Source: Nematostella vectensis
Lineage: Eukaryota > Cnidaria > Anthozoa > Actiniaria > Edwardsiidae
Assembly: GCF_932526225.1 (NCBI RefSeq)
Contig: NC_064035.1
Span: 3,595,501-3,659,500, forward strand
DNA: 64,000 nucleotides
Direction of reading: 5' to 3'
Shown: in pieces, positions 13,901-24,200 of the stretch
How positions within the stretch are numbered: the stretch's first letter is position 1
Layout of the letters: each line of letters starts with the position of its first letter
Notes under the pieces: model-generated
Database searches by the model: none
Told to the model about the DNA's origin: nothing
The model's input: the letters and a program-made list of their open reading frames with translations, nothing else
Position numbers and translations under genes: made by a program

Positions 13901-16900
13901 TAATGTTGTAAGCTACACAACAAAGAATTAACAAGTGTCACATGCCAATATCTATATGACTGGCCAGAAATGAGCTTAAGAACAACTTTCCTTGCTAGGT
14001 CATTTCTAGCGTAGGGCAGCGATAGTAGAGGAAAATGTTTATACCAAACTGAACTGAACTGAACTCTCAAACTGAATAATATTTTGTATTATAATGTAAA
14101 ACTACCTCCGAGGTCCTGCAAATTATGCGATATTGGTACTGTGTTCCCCCATCTGTGTCATTCCTTATCAGGGAAGAGTTCTCATCCAGTTTTTCCCTCT
14201 TAAGAGACACAGCCACTGGTCCAAGTCTGTCATCCATTCCCAGATAAGTCAGGTGCTCTGCTCAGACAGGCATCAAACTTTAGGTCATTATTTGGCAAGA
14301 AAATGTGTACTAATATGTTAAAAACACTGTTACACATCCGATTCCTTAGAAGCCCCCCTTCCCCCTCCTTACTCTACTGTTATAGATGACCTAAAGAAAG
14401 CAATCAGATGCAAGTCAAACAAAATTGTGTTCAAATTTTGAATTACAGCTGAATTTATTGTGACGTGGCCAAGAATTCGGATCCATTTCTCATTTGAGAA
14501 TAGTGCATAGTCAATCATACCACTTTGACCAATCAATTCCCCTGCTGTGTGCATTCAAATGGTTTATGATACAACAGTGAAAACATGAAAGTCATCAATT
14601 GGTTTAGACTGTTGATTGACTAAACACCATTCCCAAACAAGACAAGGATTCTGGATTTGTTAAGGTTGCATAACAAAGAATTAAATGTTAAGCAAGTTGT
14701 AGAACTTACAAACTTTGTCTAAAGGGGGGGGGGGGAGTGTAAAGGGAGTTCTTAATTGGAGCTGGATACTAAAACCAGCTTTTAGGTTGTCTTTCTAATT
14801 ACCTTGTCCAACGAAGAAGTTCCTATAGTAATAAGCCCCGTGGTCGGCATGCTCAAACACCACTTTGCCTTCCTCATCAGACGTTGTAGCACCTTCGCCA
14901 AGATAAAGGGACCCACTCTCTGGCTTGGAATTATCTAATATGGTTACTCCTGTACCTGTCCTTAAATTTCCCCTACGGGCAGAATCATAAGCAGTCAATA
15001 ATATATCTAAAGTGGACCTGCGCTTTCCAGCATTGGCCTTTCTCTCCTTAGGGTCAGCAGAGTTGTAAGGATTTTGAAATGCAGGATTGTCTCTTGTAAG
15101 ACTGATCTTAGGGTCAAGGTCATCCTCGCCCCCAAGTTCATTTCTAAAATATGGACAGCTCAAGACAAGCTCATTGGATTTGTTATCGCCATAGTCAGGG
15201 ATCTCCTCAAGTCTATCCAAACTTGAGTTTGAGCCATCTTGCTGGCGATCTGCTACTGTAGCTGCAGTGATTCTAGCAGATGCAGCAGATGCTCCAGATC
15301 TTGTGTTCTTTCTCCTGAGTCCATCACCATACCGTAGTCGTAGCTGTATTTGTTCATCAAAGTTCACATTTAAGCTTTGACAATCATAATGAGCAAAAGT
15401 CTTTCTCAATGGAACATCGCCAACATCAGCATCTCCTTCCTTTAAATTATCATTCCCTCTCTTACTCCTAAAGAATGATGTTGTGTTCGACCGCAAGGAG
15501 TTCTTACGTCGTAATATTGGAGTTTTCTTGTCCATAGAGGGAAATGTAGCTGCATGCTGGCCCCTAATGCCATCCACGACTGAACCTTGAAGGGTTCCCC
15601 GGGAAGTAGAGACAGTTCTTTCATTTTGTATGTTCTCCTCAAACTTGCGAACAATTGCAAAAAAGCTCTCCCCTGTTGGTGATCGAGGCTCAATCTCACT
15701 GGCTCTTAGTGCAAAGTTAATCTCACTCTGGTCACTATTGCTGCGCACATGCATTGTTGGAGGCCTATTCTTGGTTGGACTGTCACCGCCATATATAGAG
15801 CCTGTACTGCGCCTTAACTCCTCATCTTTATTGTACATAAAGTTGTTATGCCGCAGGGCCTGCAAGTCATCTTGACTCCTGAGGAGTAAAATACACAGGC
15901 TTTAAAATGATAGTCTCACTAATGATTATACAAGCCTGTGGAGGTAAATAAAACTTGCTAGGACTTGTCACCCTGTTAAGAGCAGAGCAGGATTTAAACC
16001 CACCTGCCCTAAACCCTTAAATCAATGACTTGGACAAGCATTAGAGTGACAAAAAGGAAAAATTACCAACTAAGAGCATATTGAAAAAATACCCTTACTG
16101 TCAATACACTAAGTACTCTTGGTAGACCTTCCAGACTGTCCTGGATAATGTGTATATACAACAAAATACAGATAGGAGATTCAGTAGATATATAATAAAA
16201 ATTATCATTTGTGAAGTTTGTTCTCTTGTTAACTTTAAATGGTAGATAAGCCAGACTATAATAAGAAATCTACTTAAAAGACTGTTTAAGTAATTTGTAA
16301 TAAAGGTTATGAAAGGCCAACTGGCATTGCTTTGCTTATATAGTTCTGATACAACACGTAAGCTAACAGAAACCTTACACCTCCAAGCAGGAAATTTGGT
16401 TGTTTGAGAAAACTAAAAGAGCTTTTTGGTGATGACAGAATTTGGCATTACATTTTTCAATGTTTGCTTGGTCGTCTCTGGGAGATAGCTGAGACCTTAT
16501 CAGTTTATAATCAAAAGGAATACTGAAATAAATTCCAATAATTTGCTAAAACCACTCACATTGGCACATCGTTCGACTGGATTTCACCAAATATTTCAAA
16601 TATTCTACGGACAAAGCCCAAATAATCATTCTATTAAGATCTTAGTTTGAATACTAAAAAGCGTTTTACAATCGCCTTTTGTTTGGGATCGAGTTTTTGA
16701 AAGCAAGGTCGCGTATTTTGGGACCATACAGTTGTATATATCTAGCATCCAAACTACACACGACTCCAAAACAAAAACAATCACAACGTTATATCGGCTC
16801 AAGCTAGTAAAATGGCCAGCCAAGTATATTCTACTCTGAATACCTTATGAAACTCATAATTGAGGATCAAATCAGCCAGTTTATCAGGAGATAGTGATTT

Positions 16901-16992
16901 ATGACTGGAATTCCGCCCTATCTGCGTTGAATATTTGTTGTATATTCGCTCGACTCGAGAACAGCATGCATGATTTTCGGCTTCCGGTGGAA
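1928..16992 (-). CDS. SIPA1L: SIPA1L/SPAR-family Rap GTPase-activating protein (RapGAP + PDZ + C-terminal coiled coil), 5' end not found
   Basis: In vertebrates this family inactivates Rap GTPases and organises actin and postsynaptic or junctional sites. Exons read down the minus strand: 16992-16844, 16630-16560, 15878-14803, 14257-14106, 13912-13760, 13629-13594, 13390-13315, 13222-13124, 13022-12919, 12798-12641, 12348-12242, 12164-12027, 11803-11646, 11355-11158, 10999-10862, 10628-10513, 10021-9815, 9533-9295, 9038-8167, 7908-6921, 3485-3397, 3023-2998, 2922-2844, 2077-1928. Every junction is phase-consistent. The RapGAP domain spans about 13912-12027; [15 protein letters not shown] carries the expected catalytic Asn. 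The PDZ domain is at 10999-10513 ([21 protein letters not shown]). [20 protein letters not shown] and [14 protein letters not shown] are family signatures. The end, [13 protein letters not shown], matches the vertebrate C-terminus. About 1,860 residues are visible, near the family's roughly 1,800. No Met is in frame in the first exon, so the start lies upstream. The last four exons rest on phase and the C-terminal match. Confidence 0.92.
3253..3400. repeat. 58-bp tandem repeat (about 2.5 copies) containing a SIPA1L splice donor
   Basis: AGCTTGGG starts copies at 3253, 3311 and 3369. On the minus strand each unit contains CG|GTAAG (GTAAGT, GTAAGC, GTAAGG). The last copy supplies the donor of the SIPA1L exon 3485-3397. 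The other two are decoy donors in the following intron. Confidence 0.75.
4200..4700. repeat. 89-bp minisatellite, about 5.5 copies, in the long SIPA1L intron
   Basis: The unit (GTCTAGTTTACTTATTTGTG, then TGCTTGGCGC) recurs every 89 bases near 4275, 4364, 4453 and 4542. It lies in the SIPA1L intron 3486-6920. Each copy opens a shifted short ORF, giving nested 60-80 codon frames that are not genes. Confidence 0.92.
5330..5625. repeat. Shuffled tandem array of about 130-bp units in a SIPA1L intron
   Basis: Blocks such as CACACTATCGCATGCGAG, TTATTACATGCGAGTTTGTT, GGAAACATCGA and CTACAGACGTTA recur two or three times in changing order. This looks like an unequal-exchange array. Confidence 0.75.
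6741..6915. repeat. 106-bp direct duplication just inside a SIPA1L intron, with a hairpin
   Basis: The segment from GAGCC at 6750 recurs at 6856 (GAGCCnTGC..TAGCATG.TATCGG..CACGATTCTGT.ACT). On the minus strand the second copy starts about five bases past the GTAAGT donor at 6920-6915. Between the copies, 6804-6846 is an inverted repeat: a 13-bp stem CTGTCACTATTTG/CAAATAGTGACAG around a CAGCTG core. Confidence 0.8.
7909..8166 (-). other. In-frame, stop-free 258-bp intron of SIPA1L (exitron candidate)
   Basis: A GTAAGT donor (minus strand, 8166-8161) and an acceptor ending TTGTTGTCCAG (to 7909) flank 258 bases. This is a multiple of three with no stop in the SIPA1L frame. If retained, it would add 86 residues rich in Gly and Asp (repeats of the [14 protein letters not shown] type) from a GGT/GAT trinucleotide tract. 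If spliced, a phase-0 junction joins QTVVE to VTRNKDD. The splice sites are strong, so removal is probably the default. Confidence 0.75.
7925..8130. repeat. Imperfect (ACCATC/ACCACC)n trinucleotide tract
   Basis: The plus strand reads as a run of ACC, ATC, GTC and ACA triplets. It lies wholly inside the 258-bp SIPA1L intron and stays open in the gene's frame. Confidence 0.85.
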
Positions 16993-17764
16993 CTAGAAAA
17001 AGCACAGCACAAAAGCACAGTTCCTAAATCATGAAATATCTTCCGTGGCGAGCTCTGAAGCCATGGATTTAGATCTTCATGCTCTTGACTCCAAGGGAAC
17101 ATCCAAAGCCATACAATAATGCCATAATATTCTTCGACTTCCAGTCCAAACTAAGTACACAGTTAAAAGCGAAGTGCAGGCAGCTAACCGGAGTTCGATA
17201 TAAAATTTGCGTTATGTCCCAATTAAATTCAAGCATTGACCATCTGGAGTGGTTTTCGAGTAATTCTTGCTCAACTCTTGGAGTCCTAGTTGGTAACAAT
17301 GAACGCTTTTTGGTCAATGTGTTAAGTGAGAGAAGAATGCTGCGTCCGTTGTCCTTTTTTCGGGAGAAATATGTCACTCCATAAGTTCGAAGCTATCCCT
17401 CAAGTCGAGCGACAACCTTTCACGGCACAAGGGCAGAATTTATCGGCTGCCAACTCCAACGATTCCTTCGAGCCAGTAACACAACACAACTGAGTAGAGT
17501 ACAACACTTCTTTGGCTTGGACAGTCAACAGATTTTGAGGAAAACGGGGCAAAACGAAGCAGACTGTCTTGATTGTTTTGTGACCGAGCGACGAAACTGG
17601 AAGCGAGGCTTCGCGCTATAATTGAGGCCGTGACACAAGTTTCTCAAATTCCTAAACTATTGAATCACACCAAACGTGTGTACCCCTGACTTCAAAACAA
17701 TAAACTGGTCTGTATACTTGGTAAAATTTCTCTTACTCATGATTTCTACGATAGGTCAGTGATC
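16993..17764. promoter_or_regulatory. Intergenic interval between divergent SIPA1L and the small gene at 17765
   Basis: SIPA1L runs leftwards and the two-exon gene runs rightwards from here. Any 5' exon of SIPA1L ending in phase 1 should lie here or further right, but none was convincing. A minus-strand frame at 17377-17069 is open but ends at a possible GTTAGC donor in the wrong phase. No TATA box or CpG-rich block stands out. A shared bidirectional promoter is inferred from layout only. Confidence 0.35.
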
Positions 17765-18457
17765 ATGAATTTTAACGAGCTTTCCGAAGAAACGCATGGC
17801 AGAAAACTAAACACTGGTCCGAAATTTTACGGTTCCCTGACCTTGCAGAGCACCCCTGAACTATCGTACTGTGAAGTGACCGAAGTGAGTTTTGGTTTCT
17901 GTTTTGCAAGTCTGATGAAACACTACTTACCCATTTTATGAGATGTGAGCTGAGTGAGAGCTGGTGTGATGATTTGGCTAGCTTTTTTTTCTTTTTTTTT
18001 TTTGCTCGGGCGATTCCCGTGAAATGTTCGTGATAACTTCGGACACGTTCGCCCGTTGCGGTAAACTAATCGAAAGAAAAATTCTATCGGAGATTAGGCC
18101 CTTCATTTATAATGAAAATTCTCTCTTTTTTTTCCTTGCCCATAAAGTTCTAAAAAGTAAGGGGGAGGAAAGGTGTCGGCGCGGAGAATTAGAAGGTCAT
18201 AGAATTTTTTTTTTTTCAAATAAAAATATTATTTTCAGCGGAAATTCGATCCTTTCCAAAGGTCGATGACGTCCTTAGAATTACTTTCGATGACGTCGAA
18301 TCAGTTCTCCAGAAAAGCTGACGTGGGTCGCAAGGAAACGGAAAAGCAAAGCTCTGGCCATTCTATCATCCTCAAGCGAAAACCCATTCAAAAGCCTCGA
18401 CCAAACGGGGATAAGAGATTGCCGAGCACTCTCATAAACTCTCATTCGCACATATAA
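17765..18457 (+). CDS. Probable two-exon gene, 112-residue protein of unknown function
   Basis: Exon 1 (17765-17884) opens with MNFNELSEETHGRKL and ends at a GTGAGT donor in phase 0. Exon 2 (18239-18457) follows a T-rich tract ending TATTTTCAG. It reads RKFDPFQRSMTSLELLS and stops after NSHSHI. The product is hydrophilic, Ser/Lys-rich and basic towards its C-terminus (LKRKPIQKPRPNGDKR). It has no signal peptide, membrane segment or domain I recognise. It is divergent from SIPA1L. Support comes from good splice sites, phase agreement and non-simple composition, without homology. It could be a chance pairing or the 5' part of a longer gene. Confidence 0.5.
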
Positions 18458-19378
18458 CATAATGTCGCCGAGGGAGTTGATGAGAGTATTTCGGGTAGCA
18501 GTTTACACAAAAAGTGAAAGTAATTCCAGATTCGTTGACAGGTTGATGAATTCAACAATCAAATAATTGTTCCAAATCCCTCACACTCCCCCCATTTGAG
18601 AATGAAAGTGTGGCTTGAGCAGCCGGGGTGGTGTTTGTTCAAATTACTTTTTGCTCGGGAAAATACAACTCTTACTTTGCAAGAAAACTTTGAAATAAAC
18701 AATGAAGGAATGGATTCTGATACGAAATTCAACATATTATATGATATGTTGAATGAGGAAGGGATGACCGAATTTTACGAAAATTCACAGAAGTAATTAA
18801 AATAATCACTTCTAACCGCTCAGTGAGTTTCGTGAATTTCACACAAAACCCAAAAACCACTAACTGTGAGCTTGGGCTCCCTGTGGTGTGACTCGGTAAT
18901 GTGCGGCCAGCAGATTGGCCTTCCAAGGCGACAAGATTGACCTAAGCTATGAACAAACTCCTGCCAGTCAAAGCATGATGCTCAAAATCCCTTATCCAAA
19001 AAAAAAAAAAAACTGCTCATCGCGTTTTTCGTGTTACTATACATATATGAAGTATTTCAGTCTATTATTCTCGTTAAAAGTGATTATTTTGTGATAATTA
19101 TTGTTATTTTAAATTCACCATGGCCATTATAATAAAGAGGGAGGGCTATGTGCAGTATATCCATCTCCTCCTCATCCTCGGGGACCCAGGGCGTACTGAG
19201 CGGAAACGAGCGCTGAGCGTTACGAGCGCGAGCCGGAAGCGGACGAGCGCGCCGCGGGGGAGGAAGGAGAAAAGGAAAGAAAAAAATAATACCAGTTTTT
19301 ACAGAGCAGCCAGGGCGTCTTTTCCCCTCTCTTCTTTTTCCCTTTTTCTCCCCCCACGGCGCTCGTCTGGCTAGCATC
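18458..19378. other. Intergenic, no confident gene
   Basis: A plus-strand frame at 18596-18796 ends in an acidic stretch (FNILYDMLNEEGMTEFYE) that looks protein-like, but it has no family match and no clear splice partners. A poly(A) run lies near 19000. The 19140-19370 part is purine-rich and then pyrimidine-rich low-complexity sequence. Confidence 0.4.
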
Positions 19379-19861
19379 ATGGTTTATCGGCTTATTTTGC
19401 GCGCCGTCGCTTTGGGTTTCTGCCAACAGCTTGAGCGTCGCGATATCGGAGGAACCCAATGCACTGTCAACTGCTACCTCTCCAACGACACGCCCCTCGA
19501 AGTTGCCTTCCTCGGTGTAGGCACCTTTGTGCACTACATCGTAGCTAATGCCGTCCTGATATACACCGTAATCGCCATCATAAGATTTTTGAGGGAAGAA
19601 AATGTTGAAGTAGAAGACGGCAAGAATTCCTCCTCGAAGTCCGACGCGTGGCGTTTCAAGGAGACCATGCTTGTTGTGAATCTTGTCTTCGCCTCCGTTG
19701 TGCCCTACGCGTTGTTCTTCGTCGTTCGCGTCCTTGTTATGAGTGGGAAGAAGAGACAAGTCCTAGACGGTGACAGAGGCAGGTCAACAGCGCAAAGCTA
19801 TCGGGTGTATTTGATATTATTATTTTTCGCTTCAAGCGATAATTCCAGATACAACTATTGA
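19379..19861 (+). pseudogene. Fragment resembling class A GPCR helices 5-7
   Basis: The 160-codon frame has a Cys-containing loop (CTVNCYLSND) and a hydrophobic helix, FVHYIVANAVLIYTVIAIIR, like TM5. A polar loop follows, then ETMLVVNLVFASVVPYALFF, like TM6 with its Pro. A weak last segment, LILLFFASSDNSRY, sits where TM7 and NPxxY would be, but the motif is degraded. TM1-TM4 are absent upstream, where the sequence is low complexity. In the family, receptors are usually 300-400 residues and are often intronless in cnidarians, so this looks like a decayed or 5'-truncated copy. Assignment rests on hydrophobicity pattern and loop logic. Confidence 0.45.
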
Positions 19862-19998
19862 ATCCTTAGCAAGCTTTTCCATCTCGAACGATTGCCGCTT
19901 TCTTCACATGCGAAGAAACGGGAATTTCCAAGAGCTTAACGACCAAAGGCCGCTTATCGCTCTAGTTGAACCCTAGGCCCAGTGTACACTCGGTCGCA

Positions 19999-20395
19999 AA
20001 TATATATCGCTACTACCGTTTTTTCATATGAAAAAGCGGTATTTTCCCAAAAATATATATTTCGAAAAATACCGAAATTTTCTTATGAAAAGGCTGCTTT
20101 TTGCCAAAATATATATTGCTACCGTTTCTTCATATGAAAAAGCAGTAATTTCATAAGAAAAAGCGGTATTTTCCCAAAAATATATATTTCGAAAAATACC
20201 GTTTTTTCATATGAAAATACGGTATTTTCATATGAAAAAGCTGCTTTGTACCAATTGACTGATACCGCTTTTTCCTTATGAAAAAAACGGTATTTTGCCA
20301 AAATATATATCGCCACCGTTTCTTCATATGAAAAAAAGCTGCTTTTTTCGTTGCTACCGTTTTTGCATACAACATATATACGTATATATATATCA
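19999..20395. repeat. AT-rich array of TTTTCATATGAAAA palindromes
   Basis: TTCATATGAA occurs five times, with related TTCTTATGAAAA copies, between blocks of CGGTATTTT and AAATATATAT. The palindromic cores could form many alternative hairpins. Confidence 0.8.
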
Positions 20396-21214
20396 TAAAT
20401 ATGTAGACGAAAGTAAGAGAACCCCGCTGGCCACTAAACAGAGAGACGTTTGAGGATCTGGAACCAGGGTACGTGCCCCTGATTCTTTGACCAAAGTAAG
20501 GAACGTTTCTGATTCAACCCTGTGAGAGCTAGAAAGAATGAAACTCCGGCTGGAAATAAAAAAAATCGATTACCGAGCGAAAGAATCACTATCGATGTCA
20601 GACTTAAACCCCCGCCCCCCAAAAAACCAAGTGCAATATTGATTTTTAAGTGCTAGTATGTTCGCTTACTTTCCTTCCCGATTGTTCGCTGCATTTTGCT
20701 CTGTACTTATCTGGGTACCAGGCCCCCGCGCGGTAAGTAACGATTAAGAGGCATGAGTACTAGTATTCCGCTGTACACAATAACAGTCATATACAATGGC
20801 GGGCTAAAGTTTACTCATCAAAATTGTGACATGTTTTCAGTTGGAACTTCAATATTCTGGCGGTTATCAATATTCCATGCCGGCTGAACTAACAAGAACA
20901 CTTTTTTTTGTCACCACGCTTTATGTCTCCGTGACAAATGTTGCAAGACACGACCTAGACATCCTTTTGGTGTTCCTGCCTGTTTCCTTCCGATGGAAAA
21001 GCGAGGAACTTGGTGTCCGGTCCTCGTCATTTGAGGTCAAAACGCATCAATATTTTGAAGAGTTGTGTGGAAAATTTGCAGTGTATTCACGAGTGTATAT
21101 ATTGTGAGGCTGAAATCCGTAGTATCACTCCAGATTGGGATAACTTAAAAGCATTTGTTCAAGTTTCGACGGAAACAGCCGCGCACGTGAAAGAATTTCC
21201 GAGGTCTCCTTACG
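20396..21214. other. 5' flank of ZNF106 with an overlapping upstream ORF
   Basis: No conserved coding was recognised. A frame from 21010 ends with TGA at 21220-21222, overlapping the ZNF106 ATG at 21215 in another frame. It counts as a uORF only if transcription starts upstream of 21010. The rest is probably promoter or 5' UTR. Confidence 0.4.
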
Positions 21215-24200
21215 ATGGGTGAGAGTCGAGACAACTCGAAACAAAATGAAACTATCGCAAGCGTTGTTGGAGAATTTTACTGTGAGCTCTGCAAGCTCGA
21301 GTTCTCTACTAAGGAGGTATGTATATAATTAAAGACTTTGTTTTTGTGAAAACTTACGTTTAATTTAAAGCCAAACAAAAGCACGTACGCTTACTGTGAT
21401 AAAAACAAAGCAAGGCCTTTTTCATACAAACAAACAGTAGACGTTTACAGTGACTGAATTAACTGAAATACTAAACTGATAAAGCATAACGATTGAGATA
21501 TCAAAAGTTCTGGTATTCTTTGGTTTATATCTCTGTAGCAGAATTTTCGTATTGATTTGCATATCCACAGGGAGCTCACCTCTACGGTTTAAATAAAGTT
21601 AGGTTTTTTTTAGCTTTGCGTTGTCGTTGATTTAGTGCGTGTGTGCGCTTGTATCTCTTGTCTACTTTTTCAGCGCTCTGTTCTTTCTGGCGCTCTCTCA
21701 TTGGTTAGCGGTCTAACAGCCGTCTCATCTGTGAAATGGCTTCCATGTCACGACATAGCTAGTAAAAAGAGACAAGGGATGAAACTCTTTTTACCCACCC
21801 TAGAAAAAACGCCAGAAAAATTATCCTTAGCACGAATTCGTGATGTTAAAAAATGAATAAACACGTTCTCATGTCCACAATGATGCATATCGCAAACCTT
21901 TCATTCTCTGGCCCTATTATGCCGTTTCATCCGAGTCAGAGGTGGACGGAAGTAGATGCATCAAAGCACCTTTTACTTCCGTTTGCATACTAATAAGCGA
22001 ATCAAGCCAGCCCATGATTGTTTTACTCACACTGAGACATGTGGGAAAAACTCTTCAAAGAAAAATATCTAAGTCTTACACTTCTCTTTGTTTCTACAAG
22101 TTGTCTTTTATTCGAATTTTTCTATGGAATATATTTTGTTACTATTTTTAAACCTATTCCTGTGCCTATGCCCTGAATCCTTGCTTATGAGAAAAATGCG
22201 AAGAAATAATATTATCAACAATCAAAACTGTTATTTACCAGCTTACGATGTTGAATGCTGAATGCCAAAGCCATTTTAAAATATTTTGCCGGTTCTATTG
22301 CAGTTGAGTTTTTGAAAGGGGACGTCACTCTTCAAAACCACTTCCGCTCATTTCACTTCTGTCTACCTCTTCTCAAGACGCTAACGGCCGTTAGGCCACT
22401 AACCAATGAGAGAGCGCCAGGAAGCACCGGGTGCCGAAAAAGTAGACAAGAGATACAAACGCACACATGCACTTAATCAACAACAACGCAAAGCTAAAAA
22501 ACAACTCTAACTTTATTCAAACCATAGAGGTGAGCTCCCTGTGCACATCTTAGTTTATTGATAGCCATTTTTTTCTGATTCAGAGTTTTTTTTATTTCTT
22601 CCTTGTCTTGATAACCTCAACTGCTCAACGTAATTAATCCTAATTTCAACCTTGAAGAAAAATACGAATGAATTTTTCCTGGTAGTTCAAGTTATTCTGA
22701 AATGAATTCTGAAGTACTTATATGTTTCATACCCCTTCCATGGATTAGATGCCACCCTCAAAGCCACACTGCAGTGAAGACTCACATTGCTTTTATATAA
22801 CTCACCCAAAACTTTACCACATCAACAGCATTATGTTGCTATTTATTTAAAAAACTAACAGAATTTAGTGATTTATAAGTGAATTATAATATATAAGTGA
22901 AGGAGAAATATACATTGTTACTGAATAAATTCTTCAGTTATACTTTGATGCCTCAATGTTTCTTGATTATCCACAATTTTTCAATCTCAACATTTGCCCT
23001 TCTTTTTTGCCACAAATCTGTTTTATAAAAATAGAGAGACCACTAACAGGTTATACTTGACCTTTGAGATTTGAAGAAAAAATTGCCTGCCAATCAGAGA
23101 GTGCTGTAGAAAGAGGATTTATTATTTTTGTTATAGACAGGGGTAAGGAAAGTGATGGTACTTCCCTATTTACCATATTGTCAGGGTCGTGTTCAAGTTA
23201 GGTCTGTCATTTGTCTATGGGAACTCGCTCTTATATGGTATACAAAAATCAAAGAACTAAGAGTGCAGAGACAAACTTTGGTCACTAGCTTGGGCACTGT
23301 AATTGTTCCTCAACAACTTTTTCGAAGATTATACACTATATCTACTGCATTAGCCGGGCCTCTATTTGCCGTTCATCTCTGTTGTAGGTTCTACGTGGAT
23401 CAGCCCAATGTAACATATCATAGAAAATTTTTTTTTCCTCAGGAGCTTGAAGAGCATACCTGGACAATTCTTCACCATGGAAAGCTGAACAAAGCAAAAG
23501 GAAGGTTAGAAGTGCTTTATATAGTTAGTGATTTTGTTATTCTTCCTCTGCTGTACAAACATTTTTGGTAGACATTTGGGACAACATTGTTTTGCCCTTC
23601 AACAAAAAAACAAAAGCTTTCTAGACATGATATTTATCATTGCACAGGGATACCTCAAATGCAAATAAGCCATCATGTTCAAGTCCTCTTTGATTTTTAA
23701 CAGTTTGACTTGATTGTTGATTATTTTGTTTATTTGTAAGCCAAGGTAAACAGATGTTCTCTCTTTTTTTTTTTTTTACCAGGGAATGTGTTCATGAGTG
23801 CTCACTATGCCTAGAGCAATTCTATGATTTGTTGTCATTCACAAGTCATCTACACAGTGACACACACCAGGAGAAGTACAACACATGGAATAAACAACAT
23901 AACCCTGTTTCCGAATTACAACATATTGAGAATTTATCACCAAGCTCCCACTCTGGGGCCAAGAAAGTGGGTAACTCTCATACTGAAACTAGAAACAAAA
24001 CCAGCTTTAGGGATAGAAGAGGGAAGCAGTCAAACCAAAGGGGGCATCAAAGACATCACTCGTATGGCCTGCGTCAAGGAGTACATCAGGGAAATAAAGA
24101 AACAAGTTCCTCCCCAGTAGAGAATGCCTCTAGAAATCTAAGGGCTGGTTCCAGGCTATTAGAATACTGGTCAAATAATAGCGGTGATTTTACCCCAAAA

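Noticed and set aside
18596-18796. Acidic 66-codon frame as an additional gene or exon
   Set aside because: The composition is suggestive, but there is no convincing acceptor and donor pair, no Kozak support and no family resemblance.
19220-19759. 179-codon minus-strand frame
   Set aside because: It is antisense to the GPCR-like frame. The plus strand shows helix-like hydrophobic periodicity; the minus strand does not.
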